From: Xanthobacteraceae bacterium
GTDB taxonomy: Bacteria > Pseudomonadota > Alphaproteobacteria > Rhizobiales > Xanthobacteraceae
Length of the DNA: 64,000 bases
Direction: 5' to 3'
NCBI GenBank assembly: GCA_029266425.1
Contig: JAQSWY010000011.1
Location: 124,001 to 188,000 of the forward strand
In this document: positions 20,329 to 29,645 of the stretch, piece by piece
How positions within the stretch are numbered: the first letter of the stretch is position 1
How the letters are laid out: each line of letters opens with the position of its first letter
Made by a program: the position numbers and the translations under genes
Notes under the pieces: generated by a model
What the model saw: the letters and a program-made list of their open reading frames with translations, nothing else
What the model was told of the DNA's origin: nothing
The model's database searches: none

Positions 20329-22206
20329 TTACGCCCGTACCTTCACGTAACGCCCCGGCGCGTCCTCGATCGGGGTGAAGCGCCCGCCGCCCGGTTCGCG
20401 GGCTGGCACTTCGCGCTCGTCGTGCTGCTGGATCCAGGCGAACCAGTCCGGCCACCATGAGCCGGGATGCATCTCGGCCGCGTCTATCCAGCTCTCGATC
20501 GATCCGCGCGGCGGGCCGCCGGTCCAGTACTGGTATTTGGCCCGTGCCGGCGGGTTGATGACACCGGCAATATGACCGGAACCGGCGAGCACGAAGCGCG
20601 TCGGCGCGCCGATCAACTGCATGCCGAGGAACACCGAAGGCGCCGGCGCGATGTGGTCCTCGCGGGTGGCGAGGCAATAGGTCGGCAACGTGATCGCGGA
20701 CAGGTCGAGCCGCGCGCCGTCCAGCACCAGCTTGCCGGCGGCGAGCAGATTGTCGAGATAGCAGTTGCGCAGATAGTAGGAATGGTTCGCCGCCGGCAGC
20801 CGCGTCGAATCCGAGTTCCAGTACAGCATGTCGAACGGGAAGGGCGCCTGACCCTTCAGATAATTGTTCACGACATAGGGCCAGATCAGATCGTTTGCCC
20901 GCAGCATGTTGAAGGCGTTGGCCATCTTGCGGCCTTCCATCACCCCGGTCTCCAGCATCCGGCGCTCGAGGCTGGCTATCTGCTCCTCGTCGATGAACAC
21001 CTTGAGGTCGCCGGCCTGGGAGAAATCCACCTGGGTGGCGAGGAAGGTGGCGGAGCGTATCCCGGCCTTCTTACCCTTCGCCGCCAGCCAGGCCAAAGTG
21101 ATGGCAAGCATGGTGCCGCCGACGCAATAGCCGACCGCGTGCACCTCGCGTGTATGCGCCGCGTGCTTGGCGACCTCGATCGCCTTCAGCACGCCGTCGT
21201 GCATGTAGTCGTGAAAACTCTTGCCGCCGAGCGCCGGCCCGGGATTGACCCAGGACACCACGAACACGGTTAGCCCCTGCGCCACCGCCCAGCGGATGAA
21301 GGACTTCTCCGGATTGAGGTCGAGTATGTAGAACTTGTTGATCCAGGGCGGGATGATGACGATCGGAACGCGCAGCACCGTCTCGGTGGTCGGCGCATAC
21401 TGGATGAGCTGCATCAGCTCGTTCTCGAAGATTACCTTGCCCGGCGTGGTGGCGAGGTTCTCGCCGACCTTGAACTTCGAATCGTCGGACTGGCGGATCT
21501 TCAGGTCGCCGCCGCCGGCTTCGATGTCCTCGGCCAGCATCTTCATGCCGCGCACCAGATTCTCGCCATTGGAGGCGATGGTGGTGCGCAGCAGCTCCGG
21601 ATTGGTCAGCACGAAGTTCGAAGGCGACACCGCGCCCGCGATCTGGCGGACATAGAAATCCGCCTTGCGCTTGGTGTGCTCGTCGATCTCTGCCTGCTTG
21701 ACCAGATCTTCCGCCCAGTTCGAGGTGAGCAGATAGGTCTGCTTCAGCGCATCGAAGAACGGGTTGCTGGTCCATGCCGGATCGGTGAAGCGCCCGTCGC
21801 GCGCGTTCGGCGTCGCCGCCGGCTCCACCTGCTCGCCGCCGAGCCGCTTCAGGGTGGACGACCACAGCGCGAGATAGCCGCCGAACAGGCGCGACTGCGC
21901 CTCCATCGTGCGCTTCGGGTCGGTCAGCCAATATTCCGCGACCTGGCCGAGCGTCTTCATCACTTCGGCTATGTCCTCGGCGATGTCGTCCCTGATCCGG
22001 CCGTCTTCGCGGGGGCGCAGATATGCCGCCATGACCCGCCCGCCTTCCTCGACGAGGCGAGCAAGGTTGCCGGCGAAGGCATCCAGATCGATTCCCGAGG
22101 TCGTGATCGGAGCGTCGGCATCGACCGATTCGTCGGGAGGCGTCCCCAAGGCGTTACGTTTACTCACCGCTTGCTCCCGCGGGCACTCGCGTTCATATCT
22201 CGGCAT
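20329..22206 (-). CDS. phaC: Class I poly(3-hydroxyalkanoate) synthase
   Basis: PhaC polymerises (R)-3-hydroxyacyl-CoA into storage polyester on the granule surface. The 625-residue chain has the PhaC N-terminal domain (residues about 95-270) and an alpha/beta hydrolase core. The lipase-like box is GYCVGG at 359-364, giving catalytic Cys361. The catalytic Asp lies in [10 protein letters not shown] and the His in [12 protein letters not shown] near the C-terminus. The tail contains [13 protein letters not shown] 22206 and the adjacent ATG 22209 are the best starts; the frame stays open far upstream as a shadow of the neighbour gene. No phaA or phaB is nearby. Confidence 0.94.
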   Translation of the reverse strand: MPRYERECPREQAVSKRNALGTPPDESVDADAPITTSGIDLDAFAGNLARLVEEGGRVMAAYLRPREDGRIRDDIAEDIAEVMKTLGQVAEYWLTDPKRTMEAQSRLFGGYLALWSSTLKRLGGEQVEPAATPNARDGRFTDPAWTSNPFFDALKQTYLLTSNWAEDLVKQAEIDEHTKRKADFYVRQIAGAVSPSNFVLTNPELLRTTIASNGENLVRGMKMLAEDIEAGGGDLKIRQSDDSKFKVGENLATTPGKVIFENELMQLIQYAPTTETVLRVPIVIIPPWINKFYILDLNPEKSFIRWAVAQGLTVFVVSWVNPGPALGGKSFHDYMHDGVLKAIEVAKHAAHTREVHAVGYCVGGTMLAITLAWLAAKGKKAGIRSATFLATQVDFSQAGDLKVFIDEEQIASLERRMLETGVMEGRKMANAFNMLRANDLIWPYVVNNYLKGQAPFPFDMLYWNSDSTRLPAANHSYYLRNCYLDNLLAAGKLVLDGARLDLSAITLPTYCLATREDHIAPAPSVFLGMQLIGAPTRFVLAGSGHIAGVINPPARAKYQYWTGGPPRGSIESWIDAAEMHPGSWWPDWFAWIQQHDEREVPAREPGGGRFTPIEDAPGRYVKVRA

Positions 22207-22276
22207 CATAGACAGGCCCGGCGGCTCCCGCGAGAGCGTTCGCCGTGGGGCGATTTGTGGCAGGAGCGCATATCGC

Positions 22277-22759
22277 GTGTGCGACAGTGTAACAGCGCGG
22301 CAGCGGTGTCGACGTGCCGGCAAGCCGGCACTGCTCGTTGCCCTTGCGATTCTGCTCGCGGGCTGCGCCGCCGCCGACGCGCCGCTGCCGTTCATCACCA
22401 CGCCGGATCCTGAGACGACAGCCACGACCCCGCCGGCGAACGAAACGCCCGCCGCGGGTACCGGGTTTCCCGTCCAAGGGAACGCTGCCGCACATTCGGG
22501 CGCTTCCAATGCCGGCGCCGCCAGTACTGGCGCCACCGCGCCGGCAACCGCCAACAGCTCGCCTGCGGCGCCGCAAGCGACCGCGCCGCACTCCCCGGTG
22601 CGGCAGGATCTGCCCTTCCCGAGCTTCTCGACACCCGCCACAGCCGGCGACCGGAAGGTGATGACCGACACCGAGAAGGCCAAGATGGAGTCCGATCTCG
22701 AAGGGTTGGCCAAGAGCCGCGAGAACAAGATGCGCCAGGAAATCGAGCAGGCGCAGTGA
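22277..22759 (+). CDS. Putative lipoprotein with a low-complexity Ala/Pro/Thr region
   Basis: The predicted 160-residue product starts at a GTG codon (22277), the only plausible start that gives a basic N-terminus followed by [26 protein letters not shown] is a good lipobox, so the cysteine at about residue 30 would be lipidated. Residues 35-110 are rich in Pro, Thr, Ala and Ser (probably unstructured), and the last 40 residues are a charged helix ([18 protein letters not shown]). The family is not recognised. It is divergent from phaC with 70 bases between starts. A 17-base near-perfect tandem repeat spans its stop codon (22742-22775). Confidence 0.65.
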   Translation: MCDSVTARQRCRRAGKPALLVALAILLAGCAAADAPLPFITTPDPETTATTPPANETPAAGTGFPVQGNAAAHSGASNAGAASTGATAPATANSSPAAPQATAPHSPVRQDLPFPSFSTPATAGDRKVMTDTEKAKMESDLEGLAKSRENKMRQEIEQAQ

Positions 22760-22973
22760 TCGAGCAGGCGCGGTAGATCGCCCTGTCGCAGTGGGCGGAC
22801 GACGTGCGGTAAATCGCGCCGGCGCAACAAACGAAATCGCCTGGCGGCGCACGCGCATCATTCTTCCGCCAATTTAGCCTGCGAAGCACGCGATGCGGGC
22901 GTGCGCAATCGGTGATATGAAGCGCCCGATCGCCGCCCGCTATTGGATCGGGACGGCCTGGAGCAAGGGACCC

Positions 22974-24191
22974 ATGACTGACTTCCACCGCATCCGCCGG
23001 CTGCCGCCTTACGTTTTCGAGCAGGTCAACCGCGTCAAAGCGGCCGCTCGCAACGCCGGGGCCGACATCGTGGACCTCGGCATGGGCAATCCCGACCTCG
23101 ACGCTCCGGCCCATGTGGTCGAGAAGCTGAAGGAGACCATCGGCAAGCCGCGCACCGACCGCTATTCGGCCTCCAAGGGCATTCCCGGCCTGCGCCGCGC
23201 CCAGGCGGCCTATTATGAGCGTCGCTTCGGAGTGAAGGTCGATCCGGAGCGCCAGGTGGTTGCCACCCTCGGCTCCAAGGAGGGCTTCGCCAATATGGCG
23301 CAGGCCATCACCGCCCCGGGCGACGTCATATTGGTGCCGAACCCGAGCTACCCGATCCACGCCTTCGGCTTCCTGATGGCCGGCGCGGCGATCCGCTCCG
23401 TGCCGTGCCAGCCGGGGCCGGAGTTCTTCCACGCGCTGGAGCGCGCGGTGGCGCATTCGATACCCTCGCCGCTGGCGCTGGTGCTGTGCTACCCGTCGAA
23501 CCCGACCGCATGCGTCGCCGATCTCGATTTCTACCGCGACGTCGTTGCCTTCGCGAAGAAGCACGACCTCATCGTGCTGTCCGACCTCGCCTATTCGGAG
23601 GTCTATTTCGACAACAATCCGCCGCCCTCGGTGCTGCAGGTGCCGGGCGCTATGGATGTCACGGTCGAATTCACCTCGATGTCCAAGACCTTCTCCATGG
23701 CCGGCTGGCGCATGGGCTTCGCCGTTGGCAATGAGCGCCTGATCGCGGCGCTGGCGCGGGTGAAGTCCTATCTCGACTACGGCGCCTATACGCCGATCCA
23801 GGTGGCGGCGACCGCCGCGCTCAACGGCCCGCAGGAGTGCATCGCCGAGATGCGCGAGGTCTACAAGAAGCGCCGCGATGCCCTCGTCGACAGCTTCGGC
23901 CGCGCCGGCTGGGAGATCCCGTCGCCCAGCGCGTCGATGTTCGCTTGGGCGCCGATTCCGGAAAAGTTCCGCCCGCTGGGCAGCCTGGAATTCTCCAAGC
24001 TCCTGATCGAGAAGGCGGATGTCGCGGTGGCGCCGGGCGTCGGCTTCGGCGAGCACGGCGACGATTATGTGCGTATCGCCCTGGTCGAGAACGAGCAGCG
24101 CATCCGCCAGGCGGCGCGCAATGTCCGCCGCTTCCTTGAATCGGGCGCGGAAACATTGCACAACGTCGTCCCTCTCGCCGCGGCGCGCTGA
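22974..24191 (+). CDS. Pyridoxal-phosphate aminotransferase, AlaC / LL-diaminopimelate type
   Basis: The 405-residue class I/II aminotransferase transfers amino groups between amino and keto acids. Family marks are VDLGMGNPDLDAP near residue 32, the NP-rich CYPSNPTACVAD near 175 and the PLP lysine in FTSMSKTFSMAGWRMGF near residue 238. It lies 64 bases before hom and is probably co-transcribed with hom and glpX. That context suits an aspartate-family or alanine role; AlaC-type alanine aminotransferase is the usual annotation. ATG 22974 (MTDFHRIRRLPPYVF) is the family start; the upstream in-frame ATG at 22893 is less likely. Confidence 0.92.
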   Translation: MTDFHRIRRLPPYVFEQVNRVKAAARNAGADIVDLGMGNPDLDAPAHVVEKLKETIGKPRTDRYSASKGIPGLRRAQAAYYERRFGVKVDPERQVVATLGSKEGFANMAQAITAPGDVILVPNPSYPIHAFGFLMAGAAIRSVPCQPGPEFFHALERAVAHSIPSPLALVLCYPSNPTACVADLDFYRDVVAFAKKHDLIVLSDLAYSEVYFDNNPPPSVLQVPGAMDVTVEFTSMSKTFSMAGWRMGFAVGNERLIAALARVKSYLDYGAYTPIQVAATAALNGPQECIAEMREVYKKRRDALVDSFGRAGWEIPSPSASMFAWAPIPEKFRPLGSLEFSKLLIEKADVAVAPGVGFGEHGDDYVRIALVENEQRIRQAARNVRRFLESGAETLHNVVPLAAAR

Positions 24192-24255
24192 CCCTCGGAA
24201 TTCCGTCCCGGGTGGCGCCCGTATCCCGGTTTTCGTTGCGTTTTCGGAACGTTGC

Positions 24256-25575
24256 ATGGCGCCCGCGCTCAAGATTGGCATCGCCGGCCTCGGCACGGTT
24301 GGCGCGGGCGTGGTGCGCATGCTCGCCCGCCGCCATACCACCATCGCCAACATTGCCGGCCGACCGATCGACGTGGTGGCGGTCACGGCGCGCGACCGTT
24401 CCCGCGACCGCGGCATCGATCTCTCCGGCGTGCGCTGGGCCGATGACGCGGTGGCGCTGGCGCGCGATCCTGACATCGACGTGTTCGTCGAGCTGATCGG
24501 CGGGGAGGGCGGTATCGCCAAGGAGGCGGTGGAGGCCGCGCTGGCCAGCGGCAAGCACGTCGTCACCGCCAACAAGGCGCTGCTCGCCCATCACGGCGTC
24601 GCCTTGGCCCGGCTCGCGGCCGACAAGGGCGTCGCGCTGAATTTCGAGGCGGCGGTGGCGGGCGGCATCCCCGTCGTCAAGACGCTGCGCGAGGCGCTGC
24701 TCGGCAACACGGTCGCCCGCGTCTCGGGGATCCTCAACGGCACCTGCAACTACATCCTGACGAAGATGCAGGAGGAGGGGCTCTCCTTTGAGGCATGCCT
24801 CGCCGAAGCGCAGCGGCTGGGGTACGCCGAGGCCGATCCGACCTTCGATGTCGACGGCTTCGACACCGCGCACAAGCTCACCATCCTCGCCAGCCTCGCC
24901 TTCGGCATCGCGCCCGATGCGACTGCCGTGCATGTCGAGGGTATCCGCTCCATCACCCTCGCCGATCTCGATGCGGCCGACGAGCTTGGCTACCGCATCA
25001 AGCTGCTCGGCGTCGCGGCGCGCACCGAGGCCGGCGTCGAACAGCGCGTGCATCCGACCATGGTGCCCAAACATTGGCCGATCGCCCAGGTTTCGGGCGT
25101 GACCAATGCGGTGGCAGTCGATGGCGACGCCGTGCCGCTCACCCTCGTCGGCCCCGGCGCCGGCGGCGATGCGACCGCCTCCGCCGTGGTCGCCGATCTG
25201 TGCGACCTTGCCGCGCAACGCTTCGCGCCGGCCTTCGGCACGGCCGCAAGAGATTTGCGCAATGCCGAGCGGGCGACAATGCAGCGTCATGAGGGTGGGT
25301 ATTATATCCGCCTCGCGGCGGTCGACCGGCCTGGAACGGCGGCGGCGATTGCCCGCCATATGGCCGAGCAGAACATTTCTCTCGAGTCCATAATGCAGCA
25401 CCGGCGCGGTCGCCCCCATGGCGGCGACCGTCCGGAAAGCGCGGAGGCCCCGGCGCCGGTGGTGCTGATCACCTACGCGACGACGGAAGACGCGGTGCGC
25501 CATGCGATCGCTGCCATCGAGGCCGATGGGGTGATCATATCCGCGCCGCAGGTGATACGGATCGAGAAGGATTGA
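24256..25575 (+). CDS. hom: Homoserine dehydrogenase
   Basis: The enzyme reduces aspartate semialdehyde to homoserine for threonine, methionine and isoleucine synthesis. The 439-residue chain has an N-terminal Rossmann fold (IGIAGLGTVGAGVVRML), the catalytic signature TANKALLAHHG near residue 105 and the substrate-binding NGTCNYILTKM near 165 with YAEADPTFDVDGFDTAHKL. A C-terminal ACT domain (RLAAVDRPGTAAAIARHMAEQ, from about residue 350) suggests feedback inhibition by threonine. The gene is 13 bases before glpX. This hom-glpX pairing is common in Rhizobiales. Confidence 0.96.
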   Translation: MAPALKIGIAGLGTVGAGVVRMLARRHTTIANIAGRPIDVVAVTARDRSRDRGIDLSGVRWADDAVALARDPDIDVFVELIGGEGGIAKEAVEAALASGKHVVTANKALLAHHGVALARLAADKGVALNFEAAVAGGIPVVKTLREALLGNTVARVSGILNGTCNYILTKMQEEGLSFEACLAEAQRLGYAEADPTFDVDGFDTAHKLTILASLAFGIAPDATAVHVEGIRSITLADLDAADELGYRIKLLGVAARTEAGVEQRVHPTMVPKHWPIAQVSGVTNAVAVDGDAVPLTLVGPGAGGDATASAVVADLCDLAAQRFAPAFGTAARDLRNAERATMQRHEGGYYIRLAAVDRPGTAAAIARHMAEQNISLESIMQHRRGRPHGGDRPESAEAPAPVVLITYATTEDAVRHAIAAIEADGVIISAPQVIRIEKD

Positions 25576-25588
25576 GAGGGCACGGCAT

Positions 25589-26584
25589 ATGGCGGAAATC
25601 ACGGTGAAGGCTGGCCAGGCGCTCGAGCGCATTCTGACGCTCGAATTGGTGCGCGTGACCGAGCGCGCGGCGGTGGCGGCGGCCCGACTGCGCGGTCGCG
25701 GCGACGAGAAGGCCGCCGACCAGGCCGCCGTGGACGCCATGCGCCGCGAGCTGAACCGCTTGCCGATTGCCGGCCGCATCGTCATCGGCGAGGGTGAGCG
25801 CGACGAGGCCCCGATGCTGTTCATCGGCGAGGAGGTCGGCACCGGCAAAGGCCCGGCGGTCGACATTGCGGTCGATCCGCTCGAAGGCACCACGCTGTGC
25901 GCCAAGAACATGCCCGGCTCCATCGCGGTGATGGCGATGGCCGAGGGCGGCACGCTGCTCAACGCGCCCGACGTCTATATGGACAAGATCGCGATCGGCC
26001 CCGGCTACCCCAAGGGCGTCATCGATCTCGACGCCTCGCCGGAGGAGAACATCCGCTCGCTCGCCAAGGCGAAGGGCGTGAAGCCGAACGAGATCACCGC
26101 GCTGATCCTCGACCGTCCGCGCCATGCCGGCATCATCGCCGCGGTGCGCAATGCCGGCGCCTCGGTTCAGCTGATCACCGACGGCGACGTCGCGGGCGTG
26201 ATCCACACCACCGATCCGGACGAGACCGGCATCGACATCTATCTCGGCACCGGCGGCGCGCCCGAGGGTGTGCTGGCGGCGGCGGCGCTGCGCTGCATCG
26301 GCGGCCAGATGTACACCCGCCTCATCCTCGACACCGAGGAGAGGCGCACCCGCGCCAGCAAGATGGGCGTCGCCGATCCGAAGAAGGTCTACGACATCTT
26401 CGACATGGTGCGCGGCGATTGCCTGATCTCGGCGACCGGCGTGTCGACCGGCAACATGCTGAAGGGCGTGAAGTTCGACAAGGACGTCATCAAGACCCAC
26501 ACTGTGGTCATGCGCTCGGCCTCCGGCACGGTGCGCTGGATCGAAGCCGAGCACCGCGACCATTCGAAGTTCGGACTGGATTGA
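25589..26584 (+). CDS. glpX: Class II fructose-1,6-bisphosphatase
   Basis: GlpX removes phosphate from fructose-1,6-bisphosphate in gluconeogenesis and, where present, the Calvin cycle (some members also act on sedoheptulose bisphosphate). The 331-residue protein shows the metal-binding GEGERDEAPMLFIGEEVG near residue 68, VAVDPLEGTTLCAKN type segment near 92-106 and the later DGDVAG and GTGGAPEGVLAAAALRC motifs. It is the last gene of the aminotransferase-hom-glpX unit and ends 20 bases before a CCCTCTCC-type repeat. The length is normal. Confidence 0.95.
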   Translation: MAEITVKAGQALERILTLELVRVTERAAVAAARLRGRGDEKAADQAAVDAMRRELNRLPIAGRIVIGEGERDEAPMLFIGEEVGTGKGPAVDIAVDPLEGTTLCAKNMPGSIAVMAMAEGGTLLNAPDVYMDKIAIGPGYPKGVIDLDASPEENIRSLAKAKGVKPNEITALILDRPRHAGIIAAVRNAGASVQLITDGDVAGVIHTTDPDETGIDIYLGTGGAPEGVLAAAALRCIGGQMYTRLILDTEERRTRASKMGVADPKKVYDIFDMVRGDCLISATGVSTGNMLKGVKFDKDVIKTHTVVMRSASGTVRWIEAEHRDHSKFGLD

Positions 26585-26603
26585 TCGGCACCGGGCCTAC
26601 TGC

Positions 26604-26689
26604 TCCCTCTGCCCAGTGGGGAGAGGGTCGGGGTGAGGGTGGCTGCGCGCCCAAGCCCCTCACCCAACCCTCTCTTTCAGGGGAGAGGG
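26604..26689. repeat. Family D pyrimidine/purine palindrome
   Basis: CTCCCTCTGCCC, GTGGGGAGAGGG, GGGTGAGGG, CCCCTCACCC and GGGGAGAGGG blocks pair with each other. Such CCCTCTCC-GGGGAGAGGG elements are frequent in intergenic DNA of GC-rich alphaproteobacteria. A related copy lies at 53571-53670. It separates convergent genes. Confidence 0.7.
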
Positions 26690-26705
26690 TCTTCACCGCC
26701 ATCTC

Positions 26706-26999
26706 TCACCGCAGCGAGCTGATCAACTCGCGGAAGGCCGCCTCCGGGAACGCCTTCATGGTGCGCGATCGCACATTGCCCAGCATGGCGAGCTGAAGCG
26801 TGAAGCGGGCGGCCACCGCATCGTCGGGCAGTTCGTAAGTCACCACGAAGTCGTACTCGCCCATGGTGAGGTGGAAGCTCTTCATTCCGCCGCCCAGGTC
26901 CGTCAGCAGCTTCTTCGCCGCATCGAGCCGCTTGGCGGCGTCGCCCGCATTACGGATGCCTTGATCGGTCCAATTGCCGAGCATGATGTAAGTCGTCAT
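26706..26999 (-). CDS. GYD-domain protein
   Basis: The 97-residue protein has the ferredoxin-like GYD domain: TYIMLGNWTDQGIRN at the start, DLGGGMKSFHLTMGEYDFVVTYELPDD in the middle and TLQLAMLGNVRSRTMKAFPEAAFREL at the end. The family signature (GEYD instead of GxYD) is intact. Function is unknown; such proteins are small cytoplasmic dimers, often stress-related. ATG 26999 follows a purine tract GGAGGAAAC on the minus strand, a good ribosome site. It is monocistronic. Confidence 0.88.
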   Translation of the reverse strand: MTTYIMLGNWTDQGIRNAGDAAKRLDAAKKLLTDLGGGMKSFHLTMGEYDFVVTYELPDDAVAARFTLQLAMLGNVRSRTMKAFPEAAFRELISSLR

Positions 27000-27236
27000 G
27001 GCGTTTCCTCCGTGATGCGTCGGAGGCCGCGCCGACGCGCGGCACGCGCATCGATTTAACGCCATCATCCTATCATACCGAGGCGGCGGTCGCGATTTTG
27101 CCGCGGGGCGGAAAAACTTCCCATCGCGGCCTTGCACCCACTCTCCGATCCGCTTACCTCGAAGGCCGGCCGGGCCGGGCGCGGACCTTCCGCGTTGCCC
27201 CCGGCGCGCGATTCCGATGGACGAGGGACCGACTCC

Positions 27237-27596
27237 ATGACTGCTGCCGATTACCAGAAGACCCATCATTCGCCGCTCCTTCCGCTGCTGGCGAAGTTCG
27301 ACGAGTTGGCTGCGGCCGACCAGTATCGCGAGCTCGCCGAAACCTATGCCGCCTTCATCAAGGAGCACGAGACCACGCGCTATCTCGCCTCCGAGCCGGT
27401 GCCGTTCAAGGTCAGCGATCACCTGACGAAGAAGTTCGGCTCGTCCTCCTTCACGACCTTCACGCTGCGTCATTCGACCTGGGCGAGCGATCTGCGCCAG
27501 GCTCTCGATAAAGGTCCCGACGCCTTCGTCGCGCTGTTGACCAAGATCGAGGGGGAAATCACCGAGATCGCCAAGGGCGCGAAGAAGCTGAGCTGA
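27237..27596 (+). CDS. Hypothetical protein
   Basis: No family is recognised. The 119-residue soluble protein has no signal peptide. It starts MTAADYQKTHHSPLLPLL, has a helical middle (FDELAAADQYRELAETYAAFI) and a KVSDHLTKKFGSSSFTTFTLR stretch, and ends in a charged helix (IEGEITEIAKGAKKLS). ATG 27237 follows GACGAGGGACCGACTCC. Codon use matches that of its neighbours, supporting a real gene. It is divergent from the GYD gene and followed by a family A repeat 18 bases after the stop. Confidence 0.6.
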   Translation: MTAADYQKTHHSPLLPLLAKFDELAAADQYRELAETYAAFIKEHETTRYLASEPVPFKVSDHLTKKFGSSSFTTFTLRHSTWASDLRQALDKGPDAFVALLTKIEGEITEIAKGAKKLS

Positions 27597-27614
27597 TTGC
27601 GGCTCTGGCTGGAG

Positions 27615-27720
27615 CATCCTTCGAGGCTCCGGGCTTTGCCCGGGCACCTCAGGATGAGGATGCTTCAAGAGGGATACGCACCTCATCCTGAGGTGCGAGC
27701 TAAGCGAGCCTCGAAGGATG
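27615..27720. repeat. Family A intergenic double palindrome
   Basis: The unit is complete: CATCCTTCGAGGC, CCGGGCACCTCAGGATGAGG, CCTCATCCTGAGGTGCGAGC and GCCTCGAAGGATG. It lies between convergent genes and immediately after the 27596 stop. Confidence 0.85.
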
Positions 27721-27732
27721 CTCGCTTGCTCG

Positions 27733-28425
27733 CTACCCGCGAAGCCGGTCCGCCAGGAAGAAGTCCACCCCCAGCGCCACCATCGGCGGCTGCGAGGCGT
27801 GCGGGCCGTCATACTCGACATATTGCAGATCATAGCCGGCTGCGCGCAGCTTGGCGGCATGCGCGCGCCCGGCGGTGTCGATCGGGGTCTGGGTGTCCTG
27901 CCGGCCGTGGGCGATGAAGACGCGCGGCGCGCCCTCTTGCGCCAACACCGTCATGAAGCCGGCCGAGAAGGCCAGGATGTGGGTGACGATCCGCCCGTTC
28001 GAGAGGCCGGTCGAGAGCGAATAGCTGCCGCCGTCGGAATGGCCGGCGAAGGCGAAATGCGTCGGGTCCAGCGTGAAGCGCGAGGCGACTTCGGCAAGGC
28101 CGATATCGAGCCGCTCGCGATCCGGCCCGTTGCCGGCGATGACGATGTCCCAAGTCGGGAACAGCGATTGCGGCACCAGCAGCAGGAATTGGTTCTGCTC
28201 GGCATGGCCGCGCAGGATCGGCATGATCTTCCCGGCGCTGCCGCCGCCGCCATGGAACAGCGTCACCAGCGGCGTAGGCGCGCTGGCGTCGATTCCTTCC
28301 GGAACGACGAGTACGTAGTCGCGGTCCTCGAACAGGCCGAGATCGTGCCGGCCGGGCGGCAGCGGCGGCTTGGTCGGGGCGGCGTGCTGGAAATTCAGGC
28401 GGCCGAGGAGGGACAAATCGAGCAT
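27733..28425 (-). CDS. Alpha/beta hydrolase (PHB depolymerase/phospholipase-carboxylesterase-like)
   Basis: The 230-residue protein has an alpha/beta hydrolase core: the oxyanion strand LVTLFHGGGGSAG near residue 52, the nucleophile elbow AFAGHSDGGSYS (Ser in GHSDGG) near 120, an acid in HGRQDTQTP near 177 and a catalytic His in YDGPHASQPP near 210. The GGGGSA oxyanion loop and overall shape recall LpqC or PHB-depolymerase-like esterases; phaC in the same window makes polyester an attractive but unproven substrate. No signal peptide is seen, so it is likely cytoplasmic. ATG 28425 gives the compact family length; the upstream extension is not family-like. Confidence 0.82.
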   Translation of the reverse strand: MLDLSLLGRLNFQHAAPTKPPLPPGRHDLGLFEDRDYVLVVPEGIDASAPTPLVTLFHGGGGSAGKIMPILRGHAEQNQFLLLVPQSLFPTWDIVIAGNGPDRERLDIGLAEVASRFTLDPTHFAFAGHSDGGSYSLSTGLSNGRIVTHILAFSAGFMTVLAQEGAPRVFIAHGRQDTQTPIDTAGRAHAAKLRAAGYDLQYVEYDGPHASQPPMVALGVDFFLADRLRG

Positions 28426-28582
28426 GGCGCGCACTTTAGCCGGCGCGAAGCACGAGGCAAGGCGACGTTGCGCCGCCATTGCTTCTCGCCGCCGGCTGCC
28501 CGGAAACCGCGCATGCCTGCGATCCATGCAGTCGGCGCACGGCAGGCATGAGCACTGAGCGCTCACCCTTAAGGGCTTGTTC

Positions 28583-28598
28583 GTATACCAAGTATAAC
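28583..28598. promoter_or_regulatory. Candidate operator before the EamA transporter gene
   Basis: GTATACCAAGTATAAC contains TATAC-CAA-GTATA, a five-base inverted repeat. It lies 54 bases before ATG 28652, in a promoter-like position in an otherwise GC-rich gap. The regulator is unknown. Confidence 0.3.
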
Positions 28599-28651
28599 TG
28601 GATGCGGTCGCGGATCGCCGCCGCCCATCCGCTATCGCACCTGGTTTCCCA

Positions 28652-29524
28652 ATGCCTCTGAAGGACAAGCTGCTCGCCCTCGCCGTCGTCGTGGCCTGGG
28701 CGCTCAACATCGTCATCATCAAGCTCGGCGTTGCGGAGATTCCCCCGATCTTCCTCACCGCGCTGCGCTTCGCGCTGGTGGCGGCGATTATTATTCCCTT
28801 CACCCGGATCACGCTGCGCCAGCTCCCCTGGGTGGTGCTGGTATCGATCACCTTCGGCGGCATGCATTTCGGCTTGCTCTTCGTCGCCTTGAGCGAAGCC
28901 GAGGCGGGCACAGCGGCGATCCTGGTTCAACTCGGCGCGCCGATCGCGACCGTGCTCGCCTGCCTGCTGTTCAAGGAGCCGTTCGGCCTGATCCGGATGC
29001 TCGGCCTCGCGCTCGCTGTGCTCGGCATAGGCATACTCGCGGCAGGCCCGACCTTGCCGGGGCCGCTGCCCTTCGTCCTGCTGATGCTGAGCGCCTTCGG
29101 CTGGGCGGTGACCAATCTCATCGTCAAGCAGATGCCGGAGATCTCGCCGCTGACCATGACCGGCTGGTCCTCGCTTATCGCCGTGCCGCAATTGCTGCTG
29201 GCCTCGGCCGTCTTCGAGCATGGCCAGTGGGAATCTCTCGGCACCGCGACCTGGCATGGCTGGCTGTCGATCGTCTACAGCGCCGTGATCTCCTCGATTG
29301 CCGCCTATGGCGTCTGGTACTGGCTGCTGCGCAAGCACTCGATCAATGCGGTAGTGCCGTATTCGATGCTGAACCCGCTGCTCAGCGTGATCTTCGGCAT
29401 CGTGATGCTCGGCGACACGCCCGCGCCGGTGAAGCTGGTCGGCGCGCTCATCATGCTGGCCGGCGTCGCGCTGATCCTGCGCCAGTCCCCGACCATCATC
29501 GCCAAGAGCGAACCGGCGGGCTGA
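28652..29524 (+). CDS. EamA/DMT-family exporter
   Basis: The 290-residue inner-membrane protein has ten predicted transmembrane helices arranged as two EamA repeats (about residues 5-135 and 147-283). Repeat 1 starts LALAVVVAWALNIVIIKLGV, and each half carries the typical end segments LGLALAVLGIGILA and VGALIMLAGVALIL. DMT-family members export amino acids, purines or drugs; the substrate is not predictable. The start follows a 226-base gap containing the dyad at 28583. It stands alone. Confidence 0.9.
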   Translation: MPLKDKLLALAVVVAWALNIVIIKLGVAEIPPIFLTALRFALVAAIIIPFTRITLRQLPWVVLVSITFGGMHFGLLFVALSEAEAGTAAILVQLGAPIATVLACLLFKEPFGLIRMLGLALAVLGIGILAAGPTLPGPLPFVLLMLSAFGWAVTNLIVKQMPEISPLTMTGWSSLIAVPQLLLASAVFEHGQWESLGTATWHGWLSIVYSAVISSIAAYGVWYWLLRKHSINAVVPYSMLNPLLSVIFGIVMLGDTPAPVKLVGALIMLAGVALILRQSPTIIAKSEPAG

Positions 29525-29546
29525 GGCCCTATTTCCGCAACAGGGC

Positions 29547-29627
29547 GTCATGGCCGGGCTTGTCCCGGCCATCCACGGTTGTTCCCGCGGCAAGGTCATG
29601 GATGCCCGGGACGGGCCCGGGCATGAC
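29547..29627. repeat. Family C intergenic palindrome
   Basis: GTCATGGCCGGGCTTGTCCC GGCCATCCACGG is followed by GTCATGGATGCCCGGGACGG GCCCGGGCATGAC, giving two adjacent hairpins. It is the reordered equivalent of 7252-7345 and separates convergent genes. Confidence 0.7.
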
Positions 29628-29645
29628 GATCATGACCCTTGATTC

